Source of the DNA: Marisalimonas marina
GTDB lineage: Bacteria; Pseudomonadota; Alphaproteobacteria; Puniceispirillales; Marisalimonadaceae
Direction: 5' to 3'
NCBI GenBank assembly: GCA_038131365.1
Contig: JAYPPH010000005.1
Coordinates: 372,001 to 436,000, forward strand
Length of the DNA stretch: 64,000 nt
Program-made: the position numbers and the translations under genes
Notes under the pieces: model-generated
The model's database searches: none
The model's input: the letters and a program-made list of their open reading frames with translations, nothing else
Told to the model about the DNA's origin: nothing
Shown: piece after piece, positions 7,983-17,085 of the stretch
How the letters are laid out: each line of letters opens with the position of its first letter
How positions within the stretch are numbered: position 1 is the first letter of the stretch

Positions 7983-9282
7983 ATTCTTTTATATCATTTT
8001 ATTGTCTCTTCTTTTAGGTTGCTCTTCAAATGAAGAGATAGACTTAAGCCAATATGTTTCAATTAATGACAGGGTGCTTAATTTAAATTTTGTGAATGAA
8101 AAAAATAAAAACGATTCACTATTAGAAGATCCAATTACTATTAAAAATATTTATAATCCAGAAAATTATCAATCAGTTAATGCCTTAGTAGATTTTCCAT
8201 TAGAAAAAATTTGGGAAATAGATACAAATCAAAGTGTTGATGATAAAAATCCTTTATTACCAAAACCAATTTTTATTTCTTCAAATATATATTTATTGAC
8301 TAATAATGGCTATTTATTCAAAATTAGTGGAAAAACAGGAAAAGTAATTCAAAAAAAGTTAGTTTTTTCTAATTTAGAAAATACAATTATTGGAACTCCC
8401 GCTTTATCTGCTAAATCATCAAAAAATGGTAAAAATATTCTATATTTACACAATGGTTTTGATGAATTGGTAGCAATTAATGAAGCTTCAGGTAATAAAA
8501 TTTGGAGCAAAAAATTTAACCTTCCTTTAAGAGGTGGTATGACAGTTACTCAAAACCTTATGTTTTTAAGCGATTTTGAAGGTAATTTTTATTCTATAAA
8601 TAATGAGACTGGTGAAATTAACTGGTCAACATTTTTAGCTAATGATTCAAGCTCAATATACACAAATGCAAGACCTATTTCAGCTGGAGATAAAATTATT
8701 GTTCCAGGAACTGGTGGTGCTTTTTTTATAATTTCTAAAGATACGGGTGAGATTTTGTGGACAGAGAATATTTCTTCAAACAAAAATTTACCAAAGCTTT
8801 TTTATACTGGGGATATAGTTGCAAATCCAATTTATGATAATGGTATTTTTTATGTCGTTTCTCAATCTGGTATAACAGCAGCATTTGATATTAATACAAG
8901 TGAAGAATTATGGAGCGTTCCTGTAGGTGGTTTTGAAACGCCATCATTTTCGGGAGGTAGTATATTTATTAATGGTAATATGGGAGATTTAGTTGCCTTA
9001 GACGTTAAAACAGGTGATGTAAGGTGGCAAAGACAATTTCCTAAATATATTAACGAAGACTCTTATTTTTCTGATAAAGAATTTGCTTTGTATAAAGGGC
9101 CAACATTAGTTAACTCTCATATTTTGTTTTCAAATCAAAATGGTAAAGTTATGATTATTAATGCAAATACTGGTGAAGATAAAGGCTTTATTTTGGTTGA
9201 TAAATTAGCAACCTCTCCTATACCCGCAGACAAGAATGTTTTTTTTCTTACTGCAATGGGAAAATTAATAGCTTATAAATAA
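7972..9282 (+). CDS. bamB: Outer-membrane assembly lipoprotein BamB
   Basis: A beta-propeller lipoprotein of the BAM complex that inserts outer-membrane beta-barrel proteins. The signal peptide ends in the lipobox LLGC (Cys at about residue 17). Repeated PQQ-like blades follow, seen in recurring GKTGKVI, ASGNKIW, ETGEINW, DTGEILW and TGDVRWQR motifs. The length, 436 residues, is slightly more than E. coli BamB. It starts inside the end of the yfgM-like gene and is followed by der 29 bases later. This context is strongly conserved in proteobacteria. Confidence 0.9.
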   Translation: MLAKFFYIILLSLLLGCSSNEEIDLSQYVSINDRVLNLNFVNEKNKNDSLLEDPITIKNIYNPENYQSVNALVDFPLEKIWEIDTNQSVDDKNPLLPKPIFISSNIYLLTNNGYLFKISGKTGKVIQKKLVFSNLENTIIGTPALSAKSSKNGKNILYLHNGFDELVAINEASGNKIWSKKFNLPLRGGMTVTQNLMFLSDFEGNFYSINNETGEINWSTFLANDSSSIYTNARPISAGDKIIVPGTGGAFFIISKDTGEILWTENISSNKNLPKLFYTGDIVANPIYDNGIFYVVSQSGITAAFDINTSEELWSVPVGGFETPSFSGGSIFINGNMGDLVALDVKTGDVRWQRQFPKYINEDSYFSDKEFALYKGPTLVNSHILFSNQNGKVMIINANTGEDKGFILVDKLATSPIPADKNVFFLTAMGKLIAYK

Positions 9283-9311
9283 TTTAATTCTAATATTTCA
9301 AGTTTAAAAAA

Positions 9312-10667
9312 ATGATTAAAATTGCTTTAGTTGGAAGGCCTAATGTCGGAAAATCAACTTTGTTTAATCGTTTGGTTAGCTCAAACAAAGCAATAGTTAA
9401 TAATCTACCTGGAGTTACTAGAGATAGAAAGTATGGAAATGCTAGTCTAGTAGATTTAAATTTTATTTTAATTGATACAGCTGGAATTGATGAAACTCTT
9501 ACTGGTAAGACTGATACTGAGATAAGGCTTCAAACTGAATTAGCCATCGATGATTCAGATTTAATAATATTTGTCATTGATGCTAGGGTAGGGGTGCTAC
9601 CTGTTGAAAAATCTTTTGCTAAAAACTTAATAAAACTTAATAAAAAAGTAATTGTTTTACTAAATAAAAGTGAAGGCTCAAGCGGACTTATAGGTTTGAG
9701 TGAAAGTGGCTCTCTTGGTTTTAGAAGTGTTATTCCTTTTTCAGCTGAACATGGTGAAGGTTTATCAGATCTATACGATGAATTAAGAAATAATTTAAAT
9801 GATAATCATTTAAATTATACAAATCAAAAAGACTACAAAGACAAAGAAGAAAAAGATTCTCCAGTAAGAGTGGGTTTTATTGGACGTCCAAATACAGGTA
9901 AATCTACATTAGTAAACAAGATAATTGGTCAAAATAGATTAGTAACGGGTTCTGAAGCTGGAGTAACTAGAGATGCTATAGAAATTCTATGGTCGCATAA
10001 AAACAAATCTATTTGTTTTATTGATACTGCAGGTCTTAGAAAAAAATCAAAAATAGTAAAACCATTAGAATTAGAAATGGTAAGTGATACTTTAAAAACT
10101 GTGAAATATAGTAATGTATGTGTTTTACTCATAGATGCATCAAATGGTTTAGATAAGCAAGATTTAACTATTGCAAGAATGATTGCAGGTGAAGGTAGGG
10201 GGCTAATCATTGCCGCAAATATGTGGGATAAAGTTGATAATAAAGGTCTTGCTAAAGATAAGATTTATTATCAATTAGAAATTTCACTTTCCCAAATTAA
10301 AAAAATACCAGTTGTGTTTTTATCTGGACTTCATGGTCAAGGCGTAGAAAATTTATTAGATATGATTTTAGATGTTCAACAAAAGTTAAATTTAAGAATT
10401 TCAACTGGTAAGTTGAACAGGTGGTTAACGCCAATTATAGAAAATAATCCACCACCTCTTTATAAAGGCAAAAGGAACAATATAAGGTATATTACTCAAG
10501 TTAATGTTAGACCTCCAACTTTTGCCATCTTTATGTCTAGTCCTGAAAATTTACCTGATAGTTATAAAAGATATTTGATGTCATCTTTAATGGAAGATTT
10601 TGGTTTATCTGGTTTGCCAATAAGATTGATGGCAAGAAAAGGGAAAAATCCATATTCAGATAATTAA
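9312..10667 (+). CDS. der: Ribosome biogenesis GTPase Der (EngA)
   Basis: An essential double GTPase for 50S subunit maturation. Two tandem G domains are visible. The first P loop GRPNVGKS lies at residues 8-15 with DTAG and LNKS motifs. The second P loop GRPNTGKS lies at 191-198 with DTAG and a MWDK guanine-specificity motif. A KH-like C-terminal domain (about 365-445) follows. At 451 residues it is of normal length. In the first domain the NKxD motif reads NKS(E), a variation often tolerated in Der. The gene closes the yfgM-bamB-der cluster and is convergent with the RRF-like gene. Confidence 0.96.
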   Translation: MIKIALVGRPNVGKSTLFNRLVSSNKAIVNNLPGVTRDRKYGNASLVDLNFILIDTAGIDETLTGKTDTEIRLQTELAIDDSDLIIFVIDARVGVLPVEKSFAKNLIKLNKKVIVLLNKSEGSSGLIGLSESGSLGFRSVIPFSAEHGEGLSDLYDELRNNLNDNHLNYTNQKDYKDKEEKDSPVRVGFIGRPNTGKSTLVNKIIGQNRLVTGSEAGVTRDAIEILWSHKNKSICFIDTAGLRKKSKIVKPLELEMVSDTLKTVKYSNVCVLLIDASNGLDKQDLTIARMIAGEGRGLIIAANMWDKVDNKGLAKDKIYYQLEISLSQIKKIPVVFLSGLHGQGVENLLDMILDVQQKLNLRISTGKLNRWLTPIIENNPPPLYKGKRNNIRYITQVNVRPPTFAIFMSSPENLPDSYKRYLMSSLMEDFGLSGLPIRLMARKGKNPYSDN

Positions 10668-10688
10668 TGAAACAGATTTATAATTTTG

Positions 10689-11444
10689 CTAACTAGCAAT
10701 ATTTTCTTCTGCTATCTTATTACTTTCTTCTTGCTGTTTTGCTAGTGCTTCTGCTTGTATTTTTTGTTGGTTTTGGTTTTCAATTCTTTTTTGCTCTAAT
10801 TTAACTCTTTTATTAATTATTTTTAGTAGGTCATTATCATCTCTCTCAACTGTCTTAAAAAAACTACCAAGTATATTTTTTCTTTTCATAATACCAATAA
10901 TACGTACTTCTTGAGTGCACCTATCTAAATTATCATTAATTCTTTTATTTGCTAAATTAGCAATTCGTTGATCAATAAATTCTTTTTCCATAGCAGCTCT
11001 AATTCTAAGACCTGTATTAGTTTTCATTTTTGTCAACCTAGTGCAAATAGAATTTGTTCTTCTTATTATGTCGTCACCAATTTCTTCTAATTGCATTCTT
11101 GATGGCTTTGGAACTCTTATATGAATGAACTGAGATCCTTCTTCATTTTTGGCAGGAAATCCACTTTCTCTGATAAAATCTAAAACTTGTTGTAAATGCT
11201 CTTTATTATAAATCATTAAATCAATTTTCATTGGATCATCTGGTGATTCAACATTTCCTAAATCACCTATTCTTCTTTTGCGTCCATTCATTATGATTTG
11301 AAGACTTCTAAAGACTGCAATATTTGCATGCTCAGCTTTTATGGCTAGCAGAGATTCTGCAAACTCTTCGACAGCTAATTCAAAATTTGCAATAGCTTCG
11401 GGTGAATATCCTTCATTATTATTTATATTATTTTCAAATTCCAT
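10689..11444 (-). CDS. Ribosome recycling factor-like protein in the stator operon
   Basis: This 251-residue protein has a central part (about 20-185) that lines up with ribosome recycling factor. A first helix (ELAVEEFAESLLAIKAEHA) is followed by a small beta domain, MKIDLMIYNKEHLQQVLDFI and the landmark IRVPKPS (109-115). Long helices closing a three-helix bundle come next. The RRF segment rich in Arg (R-R-D before the second long helix) is not conserved, reading TKMKTNTGL. A charged coiled-coil tail (about 205-251) is extra. It lies 30 bases after pomB on the same strand, so it is probably the third gene of a pomA-pomB operon. The fold assignment is inference from motif and helix spacing; role unknown. 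Confidence 0.6.
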   Translation of the reverse strand: MEFENNINNNEGYSPEAIANFELAVEEFAESLLAIKAEHANIAVFRSLQIIMNGRKRRIGDLGNVESPDDPMKIDLMIYNKEHLQQVLDFIRESGFPAKNEEGSQFIHIRVPKPSRMQLEEIGDDIIRRTNSICTRLTKMKTNTGLRIRAAMEKEFIDQRIANLANKRINDNLDRCTQEVRIIGIMKRKNILGSFFKTVERDDNDLLKIINKRVKLEQKRIENQNQQKIQAEALAKQQEESNKIAEENIAS

Positions 11445-11474
11445 TTATATAACCAAAAATTTTCAATAACTTTA

Positions 11475-12650
11475 TCAATATTTAATTTCGATTTCAATTC
11501 GTCTATTTTTCTCTCTTCCATCACGTGTATCATTTTGTTCTATAGGTTTTGTTTCTCCAAAACTAATAGCTTGTAACTTTTCTGGAGGTATAGTATTAGC
11601 TTTTGCTAGTTCTTGTACAACGCTTGAAGCTCTAGCCGCTGCAAGATCCCAATTATCCCTATATTGCCCTCCAAAAATTAGCGGTACGTTATCTGTGTGT
11701 CCAGACACATTCACTTGCCCGGCACCTTTCCCACTAACTTTAGCAATTTTTTGCATTATTGCTCTTGCTTGTTTTGTAAGTCTTGCTGATCCTGAATTAA
11801 AAGCACCTGCAGAACCAACAGTCACAACTACTCTATCCTTTTCTCTTTGAACTTCAGCTAAGCCCTGTCCAATTTCTTGTTTTAGGGCAACTTTAAGTTG
11901 GTCTTCGCTAAATTCAGCTTTTTTAACTTTTTCTTGAATAATTTTTTTATCTTGAGTGTTCTGTTTTTCTAAATTATCTATCTGTTCTTTTAATACTTTA
12001 TTTTCAACATTTGCAGATGCCATTGATTTTATATCTTTATCAATGCCACCAATTAGAACATCTGTTTCATTGGCACCTGTCTTCTCCCTAGCACTTGTTA
12101 CAGCATCAACTGTTTCTTTTATTAAATTAGAAATTTCGTCTGTAGTTTTGTTTTCTGTATTTAAAGTCACCAAGACTTTATCATTGACTGTTTCTACGTT
12201 TACATCATCAGATGAAACTTCTGATTTTATTTGATTACTTAATTCTTTTGCATCCATAACTTCTTTTGAGTTACTTTTTGCGCTATCTCCTTCATCAATT
12301 TCTGATTTAAGGTCTAAATTTTTTTGTTCTGAGTCCGATGTTTGTTGTGTAAGATTTTTGGTAACTGAAGGAGCAGGCGATGGGCTAAAATTTAAAGATA
12401 AAACAGTAGTACCTTTTGGCTGTTCGACTACTGGGACTACTTTTTGCACACCAAAAGCGTTTTTTAAACTACCACTTATCTGTTTAAACTTTGGGACATT
12501 AAATTCTGCGAAAGATAAAATTAGAACAAAAAATGCCATTAATAATGTAGCCATGTCGGCAAATGTTGCCATCCAAGCAGGAGCACCTGCAGGAGGGCAT
12601 TTAGGACATTCTTCTTCTTCTTGTTCTTCTATTACTTGAGCTTCAGCCAT
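11475..12650 (-). CDS. pomB: Flagellar motor stator protein PomB/MotB
   Basis: The stator B subunit anchors the flagellar motor to peptidoglycan and forms the ion channel with PomA. The N-terminus CPKCPPAGAPAWMATFADM followed by LLMAFFVLILSFAEF matches the PomB-type (sodium-driven) start, with the channel Asp at residue 32. A long acidic, Ser/Lys-rich linker (about 90-270) with coiled coil precedes the OmpA-like peptidoglycan-binding domain (about 285-391), which has VSGHTDNVP and REKNRRIEI. It follows pomA by 22 bases. The double CxxC-like N-terminal motif is shared with PomB/LafU proteins. Sodium coupling is inferred from family likeness only. Confidence 0.93.
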   Translation of the reverse strand: MAEAQVIEEQEEEECPKCPPAGAPAWMATFADMATLLMAFFVLILSFAEFNVPKFKQISGSLKNAFGVQKVVPVVEQPKGTTVLSLNFSPSPAPSVTKNLTQQTSDSEQKNLDLKSEIDEGDSAKSNSKEVMDAKELSNQIKSEVSSDDVNVETVNDKVLVTLNTENKTTDEISNLIKETVDAVTSAREKTGANETDVLIGGIDKDIKSMASANVENKVLKEQIDNLEKQNTQDKKIIQEKVKKAEFSEDQLKVALKQEIGQGLAEVQREKDRVVVTVGSAGAFNSGSARLTKQARAIMQKIAKVSGKGAGQVNVSGHTDNVPLIFGGQYRDNWDLAAARASSVVQELAKANTIPPEKLQAISFGETKPIEQNDTRDGREKNRRIEIEIKY

Positions 12651-12672
12651 TTTTAACTCCTAGTTAATAAAA

Positions 12673-13437
12673 TTATGCAGCCTCTTCAATTTGAGCTTGG
12701 ATTTTTGGAGGTAAATTAGCAACTAATTGATCTGTAATATTTCTAGGGCTTTCTCCTCTTGAAATAAATTTTAAACCCATTACAACCATTTCTCTATACA
12801 AGGCTTCATGAGCTGAATAACCTTCTAATTTTGTTACAATCGGCATAAATATACAGTTAGCAATCATAGCTCCATACAAAGTTGTTAACAATGCAACAGC
12901 CATAGCTGGACCAATAGCCTTAGGATCGGCCATATTACCTAACATAGCAACAAGACCAATAAGTGTTCCAATCATTCCCATCGCTGGTGCAAGGTCTACC
13001 CAGGCCTGGAATACTCCGGTCATATTTTCATGCCTAACCTTCATTGCTTTTAACTCTCTATTCAACTGATCTGTCAATTTTGTCTCATCAGCTCCATCAA
13101 CAAGCATTTGTAATCCTTTTTCAAAAAACTTATCTGGAACTTCCTGTCCTTCTAAAGCCATCATGCCATCTTTTCTAGCAATTCCAGCTAATTCTGTAAG
13201 TCTAGTAATTAATTCATCATGTTTTTTTGCCCCAGGCATAAAAACTTTTACTAATGTACCAAAAGAAGCTAGGAACATCGGTAAAGTCGATCTGTACATA
13301 ACAGCAAAAAATGTCCCTCCGAATACAATTAATAAAGACGGGGTATCAACAAATGCTCCAATACCTCCTGAAGATACCATGGCTCCGGCTATCATTCCTA
13401 GAGTACCTATCAATCCAATTAACGATGCTATATCCAT
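12673..13437 (-). CDS. pomA: Flagellar motor stator protein PomA/MotA
   Basis: The A subunit of the flagellar stator, an inner-membrane protein with four transmembrane segments and a cytoplasmic loop that contacts FliG. The N-terminus MDIASLIGLIGTLGMIAGAM and the GGIGAFVDTPSLLIVFGG stretch match PomA more closely than proton-driven MotA. WVDLAPAMGMIGTLIGLVAML contains the conserved Pro and Thr of segments 3 and 4. At 254 residues it has PomA length. It is the first gene of the group pomA, pomB and the RRF-like gene. No other flagellar structural gene lies in the window. Confidence 0.93.
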   Translation of the reverse strand: MDIASLIGLIGTLGMIAGAMVSSGGIGAFVDTPSLLIVFGGTFFAVMYRSTLPMFLASFGTLVKVFMPGAKKHDELITRLTELAGIARKDGMMALEGQEVPDKFFEKGLQMLVDGADETKLTDQLNRELKAMKVRHENMTGVFQAWVDLAPAMGMIGTLIGLVAMLGNMADPKAIGPAMAVALLTTLYGAMIANCIFMPIVTKLEGYSAHEALYREMVVMGLKFISRGESPRNITDQLVANLPPKIQAQIEEAA

Positions 13438-13532
13438 TTTTTTGCCTTTTTTATATATATAATAATGATATTAGGCATAATTCCTGCAAGAATAAGACCA
13501 AATTGAGAATTTTAATAAAAAAAGAGGCCTTT

Positions 13533-14027
13533 ATGTTATTCTTCAAAATATCATTAGTTAAAATTCAAACCTTACTTATATTATTCTTAATTTTTTCAAA
13601 TATCAATAATGTATGGGCTAGTAACTTTATCACTAGAGGCCATTATGTCATAGACCTAGGGGAAAAAATTGAATGGTTAACATGTCCAGTTGGAATGGTA
13701 TGGCAAAATGAGGCATGCATAGGTACCCCTGTAAAATTAAAATTTAATCAAATAAAAACAGCTATAGATCAAGCAAATCAGCAATTGGGAGGAAATTGGC
13801 GTCTGCCAAACCGTAAAGAATTAGAAAGTTTAGTCTGTAAATCATGCATAGCTGTTAAAATTGATACAAAAATTTTTCCTAATACTCCTGCTGAGTCATT
13901 TTGGACAAGTGAAATAAACCCTTGGCAACCAAAGTTTTTATGGACAGTTAATTTTTTTACAGGACATACCTTTGGAAGGTTCCCACCATTTATTCCAAAT
14001 TTTGTTAGATTAGTACGTGACAGATAG
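13533..14027 (+). CDS. Exported DUF1566 (Lcl C-terminal domain) protein
   Basis: A 164-residue secreted protein. A long signal peptide (about residues 1-30, ending NNVWAS) precedes a single DUF1566 domain. Its hallmarks are a GMVWQNEAC segment, then NWRLPNRKELESLV, then ESFWTSE and a C-terminal FVRLVRD. Four Cys residues (in LTCPVG, EACIG and VCKSC) could form disulfides in the periplasm. I chose the ATG at 13533 because AGAGG lies 5 bases upstream and the signal peptide begins there; the frame is open further upstream but gives no sensible N-terminus. The family is found in surface and secreted proteins; its molecular role here is unknown. Confidence 0.8.
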   Translation: MLFFKISLVKIQTLLILFLIFSNINNVWASNFITRGHYVIDLGEKIEWLTCPVGMVWQNEACIGTPVKLKFNQIKTAIDQANQQLGGNWRLPNRKELESLVCKSCIAVKIDTKIFPNTPAESFWTSEINPWQPKFLWTVNFFTGHTFGRFPPFIPNFVRLVRDR

Positions 14028-14033
14028 AAATGA

Positions 14034-14264
14034 TTATTTTCTCTTTTCTACTAAGTGTTTAGTTAATTTTACACAAAACATTATCAAACCTAAGAATATT
14101 ATAAGAAAAGCAGCATTATACGGAGTAATTATTTTGAGATAATGTAATTTATCACTTTGAATTAGACTTAATAGGATAATAAAAACTACGCTTAATAGAA
14201 AAATACGAATAATTTGACAATTTTTACATTTCGGTTTTATTTTTGTTTCATTAGGTATATTCAA
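14034..14264 (-). CDS. Small membrane protein with N-terminal CxxC
   Basis: A 76-residue predicted inner-membrane protein with two hydrophobic segments (about 20-36 and 46-64). KCKNC near the N-terminus and a basic tail are the other visible features. The start codon is TTG; GAGGT lies upstream, though the 11-base spacing is long. It is convergent with the DUF1566 gene, 6 bases away. I recognise no family. The CxxC could bind a metal or be redox active, but nothing else supports this. Confidence 0.5.
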   Translation of the reverse strand: MNIPNETKIKPKCKNCQIIRIFLLSVVFIILLSLIQSDKLHYLKIITPYNAAFLIIFLGLIMFCVKLTKHLVEKRK

Positions 14265-14535
14265 TTTCTAAATTTACCTCATAAATTAATAATTTTCTTT
14301 GCCAATTTATTGACTTAAAATTATATTTTATTAATTAAGTAATATTAAACGAAAAAATTATAATTTTCTATAAAATATATAAATAACTGTTTTTACTAAG
14401 CTTATTCGTCTTATTTGAAAACCTTTTAAGTCATTTTTTTGTATAATTTTTTTGTCAAATTAAGGTTTTGATTTGAATTAATTTTATTGTTTCTCTTTCT
14501 TCATAAAGAAAAAAATCTACTTTATGGAGATTAAA

Positions 14536-16026
14536 ATGAAATTGGGTCAACAGCTTAAAATAAAACAAAATCAGTCATTAATTATGACACCTCAATTACA
14601 GCAGGCAATTAAATTATTGCAGTTGACGAATTTAGAGCTAGCTGAATTTGTAGAAAAAGCGCAATTAGAAAATCCTTTTATACAAGAGCAAAAAGAGCAT
14701 TTGGTAACAAAAACAATAAATAAAAAAAATGAAAATCCTGATGTTTATCAAAATATGGAAAATACCACTGATCCATTTAAAAAAGATAGCCAAGTAGATT
14801 TACAAAATACTTTTGATACACACCTCTCATCAAATAATAACTCAGAAAATAAAAAATTATATGACAGAGAATTATTAAGATCTGGAAATAATATTTCTGC
14901 AGGTGAAGTTATTGAAAAAACACTTGAGAATAAAATTTCGCTTAAAGAAAGCCTTGTAAATCAAATAAATATAGAATTTAGTGAAAAAGATAACAAATCA
15001 ATAGCCATAGCTATGATTGATTATTTACACCCTAGTGGTTGGTTTACACACTCAATTGAAGAGGTCGAAAATGACCTAAACATAAGTGAGCAAAAAATCA
15101 GACAAATTTTAGATAGATTAAAAAAATTAGAGCCTGTTGGAATCTTCTCTGAAAATTTATCAGAGTGCTTGAAATTACAACTAATCGATAAGAATGTTTT
15201 CAATGAACATTATAATATTTTGTTAGATAACCTACAGCACCTTCCTTCAGGTAAATTTAAACAAATAAGCAAACTATGCAAAGTTTCTGAAAACTGTTTG
15301 TTTGAAATGATAAAAGTTATAAAAACTCTTAATCCAAAGCCAGCTGAAAATTTTTTACATGATAAAATTTTGATAGATCAACCTGATATTATAGTCAAAA
15401 GATCAGAAAAAGGTTGGAGGATTGATTTAAATGGCTCTACTTTGCCAACTGTTTCTATTGATGAAGAGTATATAAATGAAATTGAAAATTATAAATTAGA
15501 TGAAAAAGCTAATAGTTTTACGTTTGAAAAAATAGGAGAAGCTCGTTGGCTTAAAAAAGCAGTAGAGCAGAGAAACAAAACAATTTTAAAAGTCACTTCT
15601 GAAATAGTTAAAAAACAAGCTGGTTTTTTTAGGCACGGCTTTAATCATATGAAACCTATGATACTTAAAGATATTTCAGATGCTATTGGGATGCATGAAA
15701 GCACCGTATCTAGAGTAACAAATAGCAAGCTCATGCTAACTGAGTGGGGGGTTTTACCACTAAAGCAGTTTTTTTCAGCTTCTATTGCTAGCTCTGAGAA
15801 TTCAGAAATGCATGCCGCTTCGGCTGTAAGAGAAACTATAAAAAGTTTAATTTCTTCTGAAATATCCAGTAAACCATTAAGCGATGATAAGTTAGCTAGA
15901 ATATTAAATAAAGATGGAATGAATGTAGCAAGAAGAACTGTTGCTAAATATAGAGATATGCTGAAAATACCATCAAGTGCTCAAAGAAGAAGAGCATCTA
16001 GATTACATAAAATTATGTCTAATTAA
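14536..16026 (+). CDS. rpoN: RNA polymerase sigma-54 factor
   Basis: Sigma-54 directs transcription that depends on enhancer-binding ATPases. Region I has a Gln-rich start (LGQQLKIKQNQSLIMTPQLQQAIKLLQL, key residues LxxQL and the Q-Q-A-I-K-L-L-Q stretch). The core-binding region follows, then a helix-turn-helix (KDISDAIGMHESTVSRV) and the RpoN box VARRTVAKYRDML. I prefer ATG 14536 to the ATG at 14524, because GGAG at 14526-14529 is six bases upstream of it and would lie inside the longer version. A TATAAT at 14442-14447 may be part of its promoter. Sigma-54 often controls flagellar genes, which fits the pomAB genes nearby. Confidence 0.96.
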   Translation: MKLGQQLKIKQNQSLIMTPQLQQAIKLLQLTNLELAEFVEKAQLENPFIQEQKEHLVTKTINKKNENPDVYQNMENTTDPFKKDSQVDLQNTFDTHLSSNNNSENKKLYDRELLRSGNNISAGEVIEKTLENKISLKESLVNQINIEFSEKDNKSIAIAMIDYLHPSGWFTHSIEEVENDLNISEQKIRQILDRLKKLEPVGIFSENLSECLKLQLIDKNVFNEHYNILLDNLQHLPSGKFKQISKLCKVSENCLFEMIKVIKTLNPKPAENFLHDKILIDQPDIIVKRSEKGWRIDLNGSTLPTVSIDEEYINEIENYKLDEKANSFTFEKIGEARWLKKAVEQRNKTILKVTSEIVKKQAGFFRHGFNHMKPMILKDISDAIGMHESTVSRVTNSKLMLTEWGVLPLKQFFSASIASSENSEMHAASAVRETIKSLISSEISSKPLSDDKLARILNKDGMNVARRTVAKYRDMLKIPSSAQRRRASRLHKIMSN

Positions 16027-16210
16027 TAGATATCTGGAAGTTGTTTGAGGATATAGAGTTATTATTATTAAAAACATATTTTAATGGAACGTTATATTTT
16101 TTTCTTTTAGAGCCATTATCATCATAATAATCAATTCTTATTACATAATCATTTATGTTATTAAGTAATATCTTTTTATTGTAATCTTGTGAGGTTAATT
16201 TTTTAAACAT
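16019..16210 (-). CDS. Small hypothetical protein, convergent with rpoN
   Basis: A 63-residue basic, Asn-rich open frame. GGAG lies 8 bases before the ATG at 16210, which I prefer over the upstream in-frame ATG at 16243. It overlaps the end of rpoN by 8 bases in convergent orientation. No domain, signal peptide or membrane segment is seen. It could be a real small protein or a chance frame. Confidence 0.4.
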   Translation of the reverse strand: MFKKLTSQDYNKKILLNNINDYVIRIDYYDDNGSKRKKYNVPLKYVFNNNNSISSNNFQISIN

Positions 16211-16264
16211 TTTATAATCTCCATATATGGAAATTAAATGCATTGATTATGCCAAAATTTATAT

Positions 16265-16879
16265 TTAATTAGATTTATTTACGTAGCCTTTTAAGCTTGA
16301 CCTACTTAAAAGATTTCGGCCTATCTTTATATATTTAGCAGGGTTTTGAGATTTTCCATTAACTGAAATTTCATAGTGAAGGTGAGCTCCTTTTACTTTA
16401 CCAGTCCTTCCCATTTTCCCAATTACTTGGCCTTCACTAACAATGTCACCTCTTTTAACATTAATTTTTGCTAAATGACCATAAGTAGTCATTATTCCGT
16501 AATTATGTTTGATTCTAATGACTTTACCAAAGGAACCATGATAACCTGCAAAAACAACAGTCCCATCTGCTGAAACCGTAACATTCTCTTGCCATGTTCC
16601 CGCTAAATCTATTCCATGATGCATTCTATATTTACCTGTTAAAGGATGTTTTCTTGGACCATAGGAACTAGATACATAATAATGTTGCATAGGAGGTTTA
16701 AGAGGGATGTTTTGAAGAGCTTCTTTATATACAGCTAATAAATTTAAACGATTACTTAAGTTTCTAAAAAAATCATCACTTTCTGGGTCAACTTCTTGAT
16801 CATTGTTAATAATTGAATTGACGCTAAATAAATCAGGATTATTAACTTTTACATTAATTTCTTTAAATACGTTTTCCAT
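16265..16879 (-). CDS. M23 peptidase, C-terminal catalytic part (downstream of a frameshift)
   Basis: A LytM/M23 zinc endopeptidase domain that cleaves peptidoglycan cross-links. Zinc ligands are visible: HHGID (His87/88 and Asp91), YGHL (His135) and HLHYE (His166, His168). SSYGPRKHPLTGKYRMH precedes the first ligand, as in alphaproteobacterial cell-shape endopeptidases. The frame is open upstream of this ATG to 17146 with no start codon, and it overlaps the frame of the 17086-17583 gene. The two clearly make one protein of about 440 residues broken by one base. This piece alone lacks the membrane anchor and part of the linker. Whether it is expressed as a separate unit is unclear. Confidence 0.88.
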   Translation of the reverse strand: MENVFKEINVKVNNPDLFSVNSIINNDQEVDPESDDFFRNLSNRLNLLAVYKEALQNIPLKPPMQHYYVSSSYGPRKHPLTGKYRMHHGIDLAGTWQENVTVSADGTVVFAGYHGSFGKVIRIKHNYGIMTTYGHLAKINVKRGDIVSEGQVIGKMGRTGKVKGAHLHYEISVNGKSQNPAKYIKIGRNLLSRSSLKGYVNKSN

Positions 16880-17085
16880 CTGAATTAATTCGTTGTTAAG
16901 AGAAGCTAAAAAACGTAAGCTTTTTGCTTTAACGCCTAATTTAGGTGGATGTGGGACTTTTGCTACAACATTGTCTGAAAAATTTGAGTTAGGTGAAGTA
17001 ATGATATTACTCTCATTATAAATTTTCTTTGAAGATAAATTGGGTATATCTTGATTTCGATTGGTACTACTAAAAAGACTAAGTT

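Noticed and set aside
13311..13532. Upstream extension of the DUF1566 gene frame
   Set aside because: It overlaps the start of pomA on the other strand, and the signal peptide and AGAGG motif mark the start at 13533.
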